Counted from the first letter of the stretch, positions 34,098 through 44,184 are shown. The stretch is DNA of 64,000 bases from Bacillota bacterium (GCA_017522185.1 JAFWZZ010000035.1:1-64000), one strand, 5' to 3'. Numbers and translations: made by a program. The notes: generated by a model not told the origin, from the letters alone.

Positions 34098-34949
34098 ATG
34101 AAAACCAATAGTGTAACGGATTATTCGACGGGGACAATATTGCACCCTTTTACAGAGAACTTTACCTTTAGACTTGTAATGCGTGATGAATCCATTTGCA
34201 GAGGTATGCTGGAACGCATATTACCAGATGTGGATTTTGGCGAAATGAAACTGAACAATGAGGAGATTTTTAATAATGATGATGCATTGAAAAACTTTAT
34301 TTTCAGCATCGAAACAGAAAAAGCTTTAGACTTTGACCCAGATGCACATGGGGTCCGCTTTGATGTACTGGTTAAATCGTCAAAGAAGTGGACAGAGATT
34401 GAAATGCAGACTTATACAGGAGAACATATCGGTAGACGTGCAAGATATTATCAAGCAAATATGGATATGGACGCATTTTCGAAAGGTGTTAAATACAAAA
34501 ACCTAACGCCTACGTATACTATATTTATTTGTACGTTCGATTACATTGGAGAGGGAAAAGCTGTATATTTCTTCCAACATTTTGATGTTAAAAATAACTT
34601 GCCATTAGATGATGAGGCATATATTATTATATTGAATACGAAGTGCGACTTGAAGATTGTGCCAGACCAATTGAAACCGCTGTATGCCTATATCAATAAT
34701 CCAAACCAAATCAGCGATGATTTCATTCGGAAGGTAAACCAGAAAGTAATGGAGTATAATTCTGGAGAATGGAGGAGAGTGCAAATGACGTTAAAAGAAG
34801 CATTGGACAATAAGAAAACGGAAGGTGGACTCGACATGCAGCAAAAGATTGCAAAGAACATGATCGCAGAGGGCATGGAAATTGAGCAAATTGCAAGGGT
34901 TACGGGTTTGAGTCAGGAAGATGTTCTGCAATTAGTTGAAGGAGAATAA
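34098..34949 (+). CDS. Rpn/PD-(D/E)XK nuclease-family transposase-like protein
   Basis: The 283-aa protein matches the Rpn (recombination-promoting nuclease, PF12784-like) group. Its N-terminus TILHPFTENFTFRLVM and the nuclease core VRFDVLVKSSKKWTEIEMQ (D then E-x-Q) with RRARYYQANMD are typical, and the C-terminal segment is a short helical tail. Rpn proteins cut DNA and raise RecA-independent recombination. The gene is clearly richer in A+T than its neighbours, which suggests transfer. GGGAGG precedes ATG, and it is a single gene with terminators on both sides. Confidence 0.85.
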   Translation: MKTNSVTDYSTGTILHPFTENFTFRLVMRDESICRGMLERILPDVDFGEMKLNNEEIFNNDDALKNFIFSIETEKALDFDPDAHGVRFDVLVKSSKKWTEIEMQTYTGEHIGRRARYYQANMDMDAFSKGVKYKNLTPTYTIFICTFDYIGEGKAVYFFQHFDVKNNLPLDDEAYIIILNTKCDLKIVPDQLKPLYAYINNPNQISDDFIRKVNQKVMEYNSGEWRRVQMTLKEALDNKKTEGGLDMQQKIAKNMIAEGMEIEQIARVTGLSQEDVLQLVEGE

Positions 34950-34977
34950 AATATTTCTATGAAATTATAATTTAACA

Positions 34978-35007
34978 GGGCGATTGCAAAAGCAATCGCC
35001 CTCTTTT
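34978..35007. terminator. Strong terminator between Rpn and LysE genes
   Basis: GGGCGATTGC-AAAA-GCAATCGCCC followed by TCTTTTTC; the stem lies between convergent genes. Confidence 0.85.
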
Positions 35008-35009
35008 TC

Positions 35010-35621
35010 TTATATTACCATCTGAATGAAACTCCACAGCAGCTTGAAACCGTAGAACACGATAACAGCGCCGCAGATTACGTTGATCACGCGCAGCGTC
35101 TTGTCTGTGAACTTTGCGCTGAACAGGGAGATGATAGTGGAAATACCGGTGAACCACAGCACGGATGCAGACGCGAAACCTGCAACGAAGAACAGATCAG
35201 TGCCCGGAGGCAGTGTCGCCTTAAACGCACCCAGCATCATGGAGCCATCGATCAGCGCCTGTGGGTTGAACCAGGTTACGACGCAGGCCGTGGTGATAAC
35301 CTTCAGAATCGGAATGTCTACCTTGGTGCTGGTATCCATGGTATCCTTTGCGCGAAGCAGCCCGATACCGATCCAGATTACGATGGCAGAACCGATTGCC
35401 AGGACAGCCATTTCCAGATATGGAGATGCCTGCATGATGGCGCCTACCCCGAAGAAGCAGGCCAGTCCCAGAGTTACATCAAAGAAGATAACGATGAGAG
35501 CCGTCATATACACCCTCAGTTTCGGCTGGGTCAGAGCCGTATTGATTACGAACAAGTTCTGCAGACCGATAGGGGCAACGTACGCCAGACCCATGGTCAG
35601 ACCCTGTAGATAAATGTCCAT
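35010..35621 (-). CDS. LysE/RhtB-family amino-acid exporter
   Basis: ATG 35621 is used, with AAAGGATG upstream; the frame is open for 26 more codons without a start signal. The 203-aa protein has six membrane helices and LysE motifs: GLAYVAPIGLQNLFVINTAL at the start, and VVTWFNPQALIDGSMMLGAF near 110-130 (the N-P motif). The family exports lysine, arginine or other amino acids. The P-I-G-x-Q and N-P-x-x-x-x-D pattern fits the ArgO/LysE side better than RhtB. A decayed second copy of its 3' end lies at 43923. Confidence 0.87.
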   Translation of the reverse strand: MDIYLQGLTMGLAYVAPIGLQNLFVINTALTQPKLRVYMTALIVIFFDVTLGLACFFGVGAIMQASPYLEMAVLAIGSAIVIWIGIGLLRAKDTMDTSTKVDIPILKVITTACVVTWFNPQALIDGSMMLGAFKATLPPGTDLFFVAGFASASVLWFTGISTIISLFSAKFTDKTLRVINVICGAVIVFYGFKLLWSFIQMVI

Positions 35622-35772
35622 ATAGTCATCCTTTCCAATTTCAAACATAAATTCTCTGTATACATTATAGCCGAATCCACAGGGAAAACAAGAACGCAAA
35701 AATATGTGAGCAGGTAAGGTGAAACTTACCAGAAAAAGGGTGGAATTTTACGGCACAAAAATGGCGAAAAGT

Positions 35773-35801
35773 TTGACAAAAACGGCATAGAGGAGTATAT
35801 T
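35773..35801 (+). promoter_or_regulatory. Consensus promoter of the first giant surface-protein gene
   Basis: TTGACA (35773-35778), 17-bp spacer, TATATT (35796-35801). The transcript would start near 35808, leaving a leader of about 113 nt. Confidence 0.8.
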
Positions 35802-35833
35802 TTAATTAGGTATTTTTATATGTTGTTAAAGAC

Positions 35834-35864
35834 CGCGGCTTGCCGGATAAGCCGTGCGTTTTTT
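35834..35864 (+). terminator. Terminator-like hairpin inside the leader (attenuator candidate)
   Basis: CGC-GGCTT (35834-35841) pairs with AAGCC-gt-GCG (35849-35858), followed by six T residues. No gene on this strand ends upstream without its own terminator, so the hairpin acts on the surface-protein transcript itself. Confidence 0.6.
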
Positions 35865-35920
35865 GCTATGTATAATACATATTCGTTATTTCAAAATTAT
35901 AAAGAAAAGGAAGGGAAGAC

Positions 35921-38900
35921 ATGAACTCGATGAAAAGACGAGCGGTATCATGGATCCTGATACTGGCAATGGTATTCACGACCCTGTTCGGTAATGCGGC
36001 AATGGTTTTTGCTGATACACCAGAACCTAGTGAAACTGTAGTCACTACTGAAGCAGATTTGTCCGCAGCACTTGCAGCTGGCGGAGAAGTGAAGCTGGGT
36101 GGTGATATTACAGTTAACACAATGATCGAGATTCCTGCGGGCGTAACAGCTACACTGGACTTGAACGGTTATGCAATTACATCTGGTTATCAGACCGGCA
36201 GTGATACCAAACACATTTACCCTCTTGATGTATGGGGTAATTTAACCATAAAGGATACGGATACTGAGGGCGACGGTTCTATTACCGGACGTGGTATCTA
36301 TGTTCAGAATGGTGCTAAACTGACTGTTGATAGTGGTTCTATCTTCGGTATTGACAGCAACGGTGGTTCCGCGCTGTATCAGTACGGAGGGGAAATCGTT
36401 ATTAATGGTGGCTTAATCGAACAAAGAGCAGAAGGTACACATAACTTTGCTGTTAACGCAGCTACAGGTATTGTGACTGTATATGGCGGCAAAATTGCTG
36501 GTAACCATGGAGCAATTGCTGCAGTTGGTGCAGCTGTCGTTATTTATGATGGTGAATTTGTTTGTACTGGTTCTGCAGGTGTGACAGACAATGTACTGTA
36601 TACTTCCGGAAGTGGTTCTATTACCATCAATGGCGGCACATTTATTGCGGATAGTGATACACCAGCGGGCGGCTGCTGTGTATATGATGCAAACGGCGGC
36701 ACAACCATTTATGGTGGTAATTTCTCCAACAGCTCTGGTGGAGATGTTTGGGGAACAACCGGTACTGAAATTAACGGGGGAACATTCGAAAACCTGACTG
36801 AAACCGATCACGTGACTGTTGGAGCTACAATTACCAATGGCGGGACAAAATATACCAAGACAGAAGATGGTCTGGAAGAGTATATTGCTGAAGCTACAAT
36901 TGGCAGTCAGGATTTTGGAACTCTTGAAGAAGCGGTTGCTGTAGCAACAGCAGGTGATGAAATCGTTCTAAACAAGGATGTAACCCTTGATGCAGCATTA
37001 ACACTGCCTGCAGGCGTTACATTAAACGGTAACGGTAAGCAGATTAACGGTACTGTTAACGCAGGCGGCGATATTACATTTAAGGGACATACCAAAGTTA
37101 CTGCGTTCAGCGCAGGTTACTACGATCGTGTTGTTACAATCGGAGAAGGTGCATGCCTTGAAATTACAGGAACAGGTCGTGCAACTGTTGGATATGGAAA
37201 TACATTCAATATTACTGGTACTATTGAAGACGCAAAGACGGTGGATAAGACTGCTGTTCAGCCATCTCTGATTATACCTGGAGGTATTTCTATCACAGGC
37301 GGTAATGATGCGGCATTTAATGTAACAAATGCATATATTAAGCTTGGTAACACATCCAGCAAGAACAGTGTTGCAAATGGTGAATTTGACCTTAACTTCA
37401 AAAACAGTATTGTTGAATTTACAAATCAGTTTACACTGGCTGAACCTACAGGTGGTAATGCGCCAACCTTCAATGTGAACATTAAGGATAGTGTGGTTAC
37501 TACTGCAGCAAAGCTTTGCATTGCAGCGCCTGATAGTAATGTAGTTGTTGATAACTCTACAGTTACGCTGGGCAGTTATCTGCGTAACAGTGGAGATCTT
37601 ACAATTCAGAATGGTTCTAGTCTTACAGGTTCCATGATCCAGTTTGGTGAAAACGGTGGTAATGATGGCACAATTACTGTGGATGACGCAACACTTACAA
37701 TTGATAATGATAATCCTGCTTACGCAATGGATGGTAATGGTACCGGTAAAATTATCGTTGTAAACGGTGGTAAAGCAGACATCAAATATGTACAGGAGAG
37801 TGCAATTAGCATTGACACAGACTCCTCACTGACTGTTAAAAAGCTGGGTGCAGATACATCTGTGGAAGTAGATGTTTCCAATTGGGATGGTGTAAGCACT
37901 AACTTTATTACAGGTGATTTGTCTGGAGCAAAAGGAAACATTACTGTGAAGGGTAATGAAGAACTTGCTGCTGATGTTGATGAAAATGGTAACATCGAAT
38001 TTAAAGAAGCACCATTTGTCCAGATTGGCGATGTAAAATACGATAATCTGACTGATGCTTTGAAGGATCTGCAGGCTAACGATGAACTGATTCTGCTGAG
38101 AAATATCACAATCACAGAAGATTGGGACTGCAGACCTGCTTCCAAGAATGGAGATGGCGCAACTTTTGATTTCCCTGTAACAATCAACGGTAATAATAAA
38201 ACACTGAAATTTACAGGAAAAATCAGTGACGGATACAATCATTTGGCAGTCTTCAGATTTAACTCTGATGCGACAGTTAAGAACTTAACTGTAGACATGA
38301 GTGAAGCACAGGCTGTATTCCAAAATAGATTTACGGTGATTTCCACGAATGGAAATTTAGATGTTGACAACTGTACTTTCATTGGCAACTCTGCAGCAAC
38401 AAGAGCTAGAGCAATTATGTTTGGCGAAGTTGCCGGAGAACCTAATGCTAGCGACGTAGTCGTTAATAAGTCCAACTTTACAAATTGGTATCGTGGTGTT
38501 GTTGATAATATGAACGGAAAGGATGTAAAATCTGTAGAACTTACGGGTAATACATTTACAAATGCAGACGTATACGTAAGCGCTTCTGATGAAGTTGTTT
38601 TCAACAACAATACAATGAATACATCCGGCGTTGATATCAGATCCTACAGCGCAGAAAATAAGTTGTCTGTAGAAGCGAATGGAAACACTCTTGCGGCACC
38701 TGAAAGCGGTAAGACGAATTCCATTATTGCAAAAGAAATCAATGCACAGGAAGGCTTTGAACTTCCAATCGTGGCCGTAGATGGTAAGTACTACTTTACT
38801 TTAAAAGATGCATTTAATAAAGTTGTGAACGGTAGCACTGTGACATTACTTGATGATGTTACAATCGATACTGAAACTTACACTATCGCAGATGGAACAG

Positions 38901-41900
38901 CGGTTACTCTGGATATGAACGGTAAGAAGATTACTGTTACAGATTCTAAGGAATCCAATAACTATGAGTTATTCTATATCCTTGGAGAAATGACAGTTAA
39001 CGGCGAAGGTACAATCGAATTAAAAGCATTGCACGACCGCGATTGGAATGCAATGTCTACCATCTTCCATAACCGTGGTGGTGTACTGAATATTGAAAAC
39101 GGTACATTCAAGCATCTCGGTGGAACGGATATGGCATATGTTGTTGATAACAGCGGCAATTACTATGGTGATGCAACAACAAATATTGAAGACGGTACAT
39201 TGGATTCCACATATATCGCAATCCGTAATCGTATGGAACAGAATAGCCATGGTGCAAGCGGTACAGCATACCTGAATGTTTCCGGTGGTAAGATTACAGG
39301 TCCAAGACGTGCGATTTGGGGACAGGCTTCAAGTACTTCTACAACATCACCAGCAACAGGTGAAATCAACATCACTGGTGGTGAAATCGGTTTAATTGAA
39401 ACAGATTGTTCTGCGGGCGCAGTTTCCATGACCAAAATCTCTGGCGGTACTGTAGCGGCTGTGAAATGTGAAGTTGGTGAACTGACTGTAACCGGCGGTA
39501 CCGTTGGTACTGTTACGGCAATGAAAGCTGATGGCACAGAGGTACCATACACAGTTGGTGAAGATGGAAAGTATGTTGAAGCATTTGCCCAGATTGGTGA
39601 TGTAAAATATGCGACATTAGATGAGGCCTTTAAGGCAGCTAAAGATAAGGACGAAGTGAAGATTCTTCAGGCTGGCATCTATGCTCTTTCCACATCTGGT
39701 AAAGACATCACTATCACAGGTGCTGTTGATGGTGTTGTGTTTGATAATATCGGTAAAAAGAACATGAGTGGAGCAAACGTTACATTCAACAATGTAACAT
39801 TTGACTACTATCCAAATGTAAACTACACGGGTTTACAGCATTCCGGTGATCTTGTGTATAACGACTGTACATTTGATGGTCAGGTATTCCTGTATGGAAC
39901 TTCCGAAACGTTCAATGAATGTACATTCAATCAGAATAGTAAGGATGCTTACAACGTTTGGACTTACAGTGCAAAGGAAGTAGCATTTAACGACTGTAAA
40001 TTTAATTCTTCAGGTAAATCTGTTTTGATTTACCATGAAGATGCGAAGGTGTTCAATGATGTTGCTGTAACAGACTGTGATTTTAACGCTTCCCAGACTG
40101 TTGATGGAAAAGCAGCAATCGAAATGGACTCCAGTTTAAGTGGTGGTATTAACCTGACTATCGATGAAAAGACTACCGCAACAGGATTTGATGAAGGTAA
40201 CGTTTCCGGCAACACCCTGTGGAATAACAAGAAGGGCAACGACAAAACAGAAGCAAACAATGACATAACGGTTGTTGTAGATAACGAACCGGTTCTTGAA
40301 CCAGTTAAGGTTGTTGCGAAGATTGGCAATACTATTTATGACGATCTTCACAAAGCAATGGTAGCAGCAAAATCTGGCGAAACTGTTGTATTAGTGGATG
40401 ACGTAGACCTGGCAGGAACTGAATGGGAACCTGTATCTTTCAAGGGAACTTTTGATGGTCAGGGTCATACAATCAAGAATTTGACAATCAACAAGCCTGG
40501 CGTTCAAAACACAGGTTTTATCACATCCTTAAATGGAACATTTAAGAATGTAACATTTACTAACCCTACTGTGACAGGCGGCGAATGTACTGGTGTTGTT
40601 GCAGGAAGAGCAGGCGGTAGCGCGACTCTTGTTGAAAATATCACAGTTAACGGAACAATCAAGGTTGAAACTACCCATAGTGGTTACGCGCGTGCAGGCG
40701 TAATTGTTGGTGGTTGGGCTTATGGTAACTACAAGGATATTACTGTAGATGGCGGTGACAAAGCAGTCAGCTACATCAAACATACTGGTGGCGGCGATGG
40801 ACGTTACGTTGCAGGTATCGTAGGACACGCAGATGGTGTTGAATCCTATGTTAACTGTACTGTAAAGAACATCACAATCAGCGGTGGCTGGTTATGTGGC
40901 GGTATTGCAGGTCCAGGACCTTCCAATGGTCTAGCGTCTGACTGTACTGTTGAAAATATCGACATGGGTGCGGATTATTCCGGCGGTATGTTCGGCTGGT
41001 ACTATGGATCTGGTACAATCGAAGACTCTACAGTAACGGACGTAACCTTTACCGATGGAAACACAAATAACGGTGCTATCGGTGGCTATAGCAACAATGC
41101 TTCTGCAAACGTTAGCAACGTAATCATCAATAATGTAAAGAATGAAGATGGTACTCCACTGTTAAATCATTTTGCAAAGATTGGTGATACTTACTATAAT
41201 TCTCTGCAGGAAGCAATCGATGCAGCAAAAACTGGCGATACAATTGTACTGTTACGTGATGTGACAGAAGACGTTGTAATCACACAGCAGGCTGATTTAG
41301 ACCTGACTATTGATGGTGATGGCAAGACATTCACAGGCACAATGACTGTATTTGGTAATGGCAGACAGGCTGGTGCGGAAACTCTGACAATCAAGAATGT
41401 AAACTTCCAGGCAGTTGGAGTGCAGACATCCTGTATTGTTAGTCCAGACAGAACTGTGAACAATAAGTATTCTTATGCTCACAATGTAACTGTGGATAAC
41501 TGTACATTTAAGGGAGATGCAACTGTTGCAGCTGAAGAGCGTGCAACTGCAGCAATCAGAACAGAAGATGGCGGTGACATGAACTGGACAATTACAAACT
41601 GTACAGTAGATGAGAACATGCACAGCTTCTTGCAGGTTCAGAATATCGAAGGTAAGCTGACAATCAAGGATTGTGAAGCTTCATCTAAGAACGGTATTAA
41701 CCTGAACTGCACTACTAATGTAGAAATGACAGGTTGTACAATTGAAGTAGAAGGTTATGCAGTAAGAGCAGGTGTAAAGTCTGGCGGAAACTTAGGTGAA
41801 GAAAAGAACTACGTACTAAATAACAATGTGCTGAAATCCAAATGTGATGACGGAGATGCAGTAATCATGTTAAGAGCATCCGCAGTTGACATGGTAGTGA

Positions 41901-43861
41901 ATATGGAAGAAAACGTGGTTTCCGGTACAACGCACATCAGTGGTACAACAGGAGATACAAAAGTCACTGCTGAAAACAACTACTGGGATGGCCAGAACCA
42001 GCCTGTAGTATCCGGAACTGCAGTTACCGTCGGCACATATTATGTAGACGAAGCAAAGACAAAGAAAGACAGAAACTGCGGCGTAGCAGGCATTGATCAT
42101 AAGTATGAAGCAGAAGTAACTGCTCCAACATGTACAACTGCAGGTTACACAACTTACGCTTGCGATTGTGGAGCTTCCTATAAGGACGACATCGTTGAAG
42201 CATTAGGTCACGACTGGAATGAAGGTGAAGTAACAACTGAACCTACATGCACAAAGGAAGGCGTAAAGACATTCACATGTCAGAACGACGCAACACATAC
42301 AAAAACAGAAGCAGTTGCGAAGGTTGCCCACGAACATGAAGCAGTCGTAACTGAACCAACTTGCACAACTGCGGGTTACACAACATACACTTGTGAATGC
42401 GGCGATACTTACAAGAAGGACGTCGTTGAAGCATTAGGCCACAAGTGGGATGCAGGCAAGGTAACAACCGAACCTACATGCACAAAGGAAGGCGTAAAGA
42501 CATTTACATGTCAGAACGACGCAACACACACAAGAACCGAAGCTGTTGCGAAGGTTGCACACAGCTACAAGACAGTGGTAACAGAACCAACTTGTCAGAT
42601 GATTGGTTACACAACATACACTTGTGAATGCGGCGACTCCTACATCAAGGATCTGGTACCTGCAAAGGCACACGAATACAAGGCAGTCGTAACTGCTCCA
42701 ACTTGTGAAGATGCAGGCTACACAACCAAGACTTGTGATTGCGGTCACTCCTACGTAACCGATATCACAAAGGCATTAGGCCACAAGTGGGATGCAGGCA
42801 AGGTAACAACCGAACCTACATGCACAAAGGAAGGCGTAAAGACATTCACATGTCAGAACGACGCTGCACACACAAGAACGGAAGCTGTTGCCAAGGCAGC
42901 ACACGCTTACAAGGCAGTTGTAACTGCTCCAACTTGTGAAGATGCAGGTTACACAACAAATACCTGCGCATGCGGCGACACTTACGTAACTGCAATCACA
43001 AAGGCATTAGGCCACAAGTGGGATGCAGGCAAGGTAACAACTGAAGCTACATGTACAGCAGAAGGCGTGAAGACATTTACATGTCAGAACGACGCTGCAC
43101 ATACAAGAACAGACGCAATCGCAAAGCTGGCACACAGCTACAAGGCAGTTGTAACTGCTCCAACATGCACAGCAGAAGGTTACACAACTTATACCTGCGT
43201 ATGTGGTGACACTTACACAGGCGACAAGGTTGCAGCATTAGGTCACTCTGTTGCACATACAGAAAAGACAAGAGCAACAACAACTGAAAACGGTCAGATT
43301 GTTGCAACATGCAGCTGCGGCACAGTCATCTCCAAAACAACCATCCATAAGGTAGAATCCCTGAAGCTGTCCATCAGCGAAGCGACTTACTCCGGCAAGA
43401 GAGTAACACCTTCCCTGACAATCAAAGACAGCGAAGGCAACAAGCTGAAGAAGGGTACAGATTACAAGGTAGGCATTCCAAAGTACAGAAAGAATGTTGG
43501 TAAGTACAGATACAAGATTACCTTCATGGGTAACTACTCCGGTACAGAATACTGCTACCTGACAATCAACCCTAAGGCTCCAACCATCAAGGCACCAAAG
43601 GTTGCTAAGAGAGCTGTTACAGTAAAATGGAACAAAGTGAGCAAGCAGGCTACAGGCTACCAGGTAATGGTTGCAACAGACAAGAAGTTCTCCAAGAACA
43701 AGAAGTCTGTAACTGTAAAGGGCTACAAGATGACTTCCAAGAAGATCTCTAACCTGAAGGCAGACAAGACTTACTTCGTAAAGGTAAGAACATACAAGAC
43801 AGTAAAGGGCGTAAAATTCTACTCCGACTGGTCCAAGGTTAGACAGGTAAAAACAAAATAA
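35921..43861 (+). CDS. Giant secreted beta-helix protein with Cys-repeat tail (2646 aa)
   Basis: A signal peptide (residues 1-31, ending VFADTPEP) is followed by about 2000 residues of parallel beta-helix-like sequence (strings of ITINGGTF, LTVDSGSIFG, GNTFTNADV). About six modules begin with a signature of the form IGDTYYNSLQEAIDAAKTGD then TIVLLRDVT, as in clostridial adhesins and pectate-lyase-like surface proteins. Residues about 2060-2475 hold ten cysteine repeats, then an MBG-like segment and a fibronectin-type III-like end (GYQVMVATDKKF, SDWSKVRQVKTK). There is no LPxTG or SLH motif, so anchoring is unclear. It is likely to bind host or matrix glycans; no catalytic residue can be named. 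A promoter with a leader hairpin and AAAGGAAGGG precede it. Confidence 0.82.
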   Translation: MNSMKRRAVSWILILAMVFTTLFGNAAMVFADTPEPSETVVTTEADLSAALAAGGEVKLGGDITVNTMIEIPAGVTATLDLNGYAITSGYQTGSDTKHIYPLDVWGNLTIKDTDTEGDGSITGRGIYVQNGAKLTVDSGSIFGIDSNGGSALYQYGGEIVINGGLIEQRAEGTHNFAVNAATGIVTVYGGKIAGNHGAIAAVGAAVVIYDGEFVCTGSAGVTDNVLYTSGSGSITINGGTFIADSDTPAGGCCVYDANGGTTIYGGNFSNSSGGDVWGTTGTEINGGTFENLTETDHVTVGATITNGGTKYTKTEDGLEEYIAEATIGSQDFGTLEEAVAVATAGDEIVLNKDVTLDAALTLPAGVTLNGNGKQINGTVNAGGDITFKGHTKVTAFSAGYYDRVVTIGEGACLEITGTGRATVGYGNTFNITGTIEDAKTVDKTAVQPSLIIPGGISITGGNDAAFNVTNAYIKLGNTSSKNSVANGEFDLNFKNSIVEFTNQFTLAEPTGGNAPTFNVNIKDSVVTTAAKLCIAAPDSNVVVDNSTVTLGSYLRNSGDLTIQNGSSLTGSMIQFGENGGNDGTITVDDATLTIDNDNPAYAMDGNGTGKIIVVNGGKADIKYVQESAISIDTDSSLTVKKLGADTSVEVDVSNWDGVSTNFITGDLSGAKGNITVKGNEELAADVDENGNIEFKEAPFVQIGDVKYDNLTDALKDLQANDELILLRNITITEDWDCRPASKNGDGATFDFPVTINGNNKTLKFTGKISDGYNHLAVFRFNSDATVKNLTVDMSEAQAVFQNRFTVISTNGNLDVDNCTFIGNSAATRARAIMFGEVAGEPNASDVVVNKSNFTNWYRGVVDNMNGKDVKSVELTGNTFTNADVYVSASDEVVFNNNTMNTSGVDIRSYSAENKLSVEANGNTLAAPESGKTNSIIAKEINAQEGFELPIVAVDGKYYFTLKDAFNKVVNGSTVTLLDDVTIDTETYTIADGTAVTLDMNGKKITVTDSKESNNYELFYILGEMTVNGEGTIELKALHDRDWNAMSTIFHNRGGVLNIENGTFKHLGGTDMAYVVDNSGNYYGDATTNIEDGTLDSTYIAIRNRMEQNSHGASGTAYLNVSGGKITGPRRAIWGQASSTSTTSPATGEINITGGEIGLIETDCSAGAVSMTKISGGTVAAVKCEVGELTVTGGTVGTVTAMKADGTEVPYTVGEDGKYVEAFAQIGDVKYATLDEAFKAAKDKDEVKILQAGIYALSTSGKDITITGAVDGVVFDNIGKKNMSGANVTFNNVTFDYYPNVNYTGLQHSGDLVYNDCTFDGQVFLYGTSETFNECTFNQNSKDAYNVWTYSAKEVAFNDCKFNSSGKSVLIYHEDAKVFNDVAVTDCDFNASQTVDGKAAIEMDSSLSGGINLTIDEKTTATGFDEGNVSGNTLWNNKKGNDKTEANNDITVVVDNEPVLEPVKVVAKIGNTIYDDLHKAMVAAKSGETVVLVDDVDLAGTEWEPVSFKGTFDGQGHTIKNLTINKPGVQNTGFITSLNGTFKNVTFTNPTVTGGECTGVVAGRAGGSATLVENITVNGTIKVETTHSGYARAGVIVGGWAYGNYKDITVDGGDKAVSYIKHTGGGDGRYVAGIVGHADGVESYVNCTVKNITISGGWLCGGIAGPGPSNGLASDCTVENIDMGADYSGGMFGWYYGSGTIEDSTVTDVTFTDGNTNNGAIGGYSNNASANVSNVIINNVKNEDGTPLLNHFAKIGDTYYNSLQEAIDAAKTGDTIVLLRDVTEDVVITQQADLDLTIDGDGKTFTGTMTVFGNGRQAGAETLTIKNVNFQAVGVQTSCIVSPDRTVNNKYSYAHNVTVDNCTFKGDATVAAEERATAAIRTEDGGDMNWTITNCTVDENMHSFLQVQNIEGKLTIKDCEASSKNGINLNCTTNVEMTGCTIEVEGYAVRAGVKSGGNLGEEKNYVLNNNVLKSKCDDGDAVIMLRASAVDMVVNMEENVVSGTTHISGTTGDTKVTAENNYWDGQNQPVVSGTAVTVGTYYVDEAKTKKDRNCGVAGIDHKYEAEVTAPTCTTAGYTTYACDCGASYKDDIVEALGHDWNEGEVTTEPTCTKEGVKTFTCQNDATHTKTEAVAKVAHEHEAVVTEPTCTTAGYTTYTCECGDTYKKDVVEALGHKWDAGKVTTEPTCTKEGVKTFTCQNDATHTRTEAVAKVAHSYKTVVTEPTCQMIGYTTYTCECGDSYIKDLVPAKAHEYKAVVTAPTCEDAGYTTKTCDCGHSYVTDITKALGHKWDAGKVTTEPTCTKEGVKTFTCQNDAAHTRTEAVAKAAHAYKAVVTAPTCEDAGYTTNTCACGDTYVTAITKALGHKWDAGKVTTEATCTAEGVKTFTCQNDAAHTRTDAIAKLAHSYKAVVTAPTCTAEGYTTYTCVCGDTYTGDKVAALGHSVAHTEKTRATTTENGQIVATCSCGTVISKTTIHKVESLKLSISEATYSGKRVTPSLTIKDSEGNKLKKGTDYKVGIPKYRKNVGKYRYKITFMGNYSGTEYCYLTINPKAPTIKAPKVAKRAVTVKWNKVSKQATGYQVMVATDKKFSKNKKSVTVKGYKMTSKKISNLKADKTYFVKVRTYKTVKGVKFYSDWSKVRQVKTK
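42100..43345 (+). repeat. Cysteine-repeat block in the first giant protein
   Basis: Two repeat types alternate in the order A B A B A A B A B A. Type A reads PTCTTAGYTTYTCECG and type B reads TEPTCTKEGVKTFTCQ followed by NDATHT. A degenerate last unit ends TCSCG. Each has three (A) or two (B) cysteines plus an ALGH or VAH histidine between units. Several copies are nearly identical at the DNA level, so recombination can change their number. Confidence 0.8.
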
Positions 43862-43874
43862 CAAAAACGAAAAA

Positions 43875-43908
43875 AGAGATTGGACATTTGATGTCCAATC
43901 TCTTTTTT
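43875..43908 (+). terminator. Strong intrinsic terminator
   Basis: AGAGATTGGACAT (43875-43887), TTG, ATGTCCAATCTCT (43891-43903), then TTTTT. Confidence 0.9.
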
Positions 43909-43922
43909 ATATTTACATGTTA

Positions 43923-43988
43923 TTAGATTACCATATGAATGAAGTTCCACAGCAGGATGAAGCCGTGGAATACGATAACGTATGCGAA
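43923..43988 (-). pseudogene. Remnant of a second LysE-exporter gene (3' end)
   Basis: Read on the minus strand this gives VIVFHGFILLWNFIHMVI and a stop, against VIVFYGFKLLWSFIQMVI and a stop at the end of the intact exporter at 35010. Over 54 aligned bases 45 are identical. Upstream the frame runs into a stop at once, so only the last roughly 20 codons survive. The rest of 43989-44140 shows no gene. Confidence 0.85.
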
Positions 43989-44140
43989 TCAGAAACTAGG
44001 CTCAAGGATGCAAAGACAACGACGATTCAGGATAGTATTTCTTAGAATGATTTAATCATCGTAAAATGTAATTTTCTTATGGAAAAATATTGCAAGAAGG
44101 TGTAAAATGTCTGTAATATGAGAAGGGATAAGATGGTAAT

Positions 44141-44170
44141 TTGTCATGAAGCATAAGACCTGTATATATT
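44141..44170 (+). promoter_or_regulatory. Promoter of the second giant surface-protein gene
   Basis: TTGTCA (44141-44146), 18-bp spacer, TATATT (44165-44170). The predicted leader is about 155 nt. Confidence 0.65.
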
Positions 44171-44184
44171 TGTGTTTCCATAAG

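Noticed and set aside
34098..34949. Intact insertion sequence
   Set aside because: The Rpn-type gene has no terminal inverted repeats or target duplication that I can see and is bounded by normal terminators.
35808..35920. Cyclic-di-GMP riboswitch before the surface gene
   Set aside because: The leader is too short and lacks the conserved GCA-CAGGGCAAACC and GGTGACGCAAAGCC elements.
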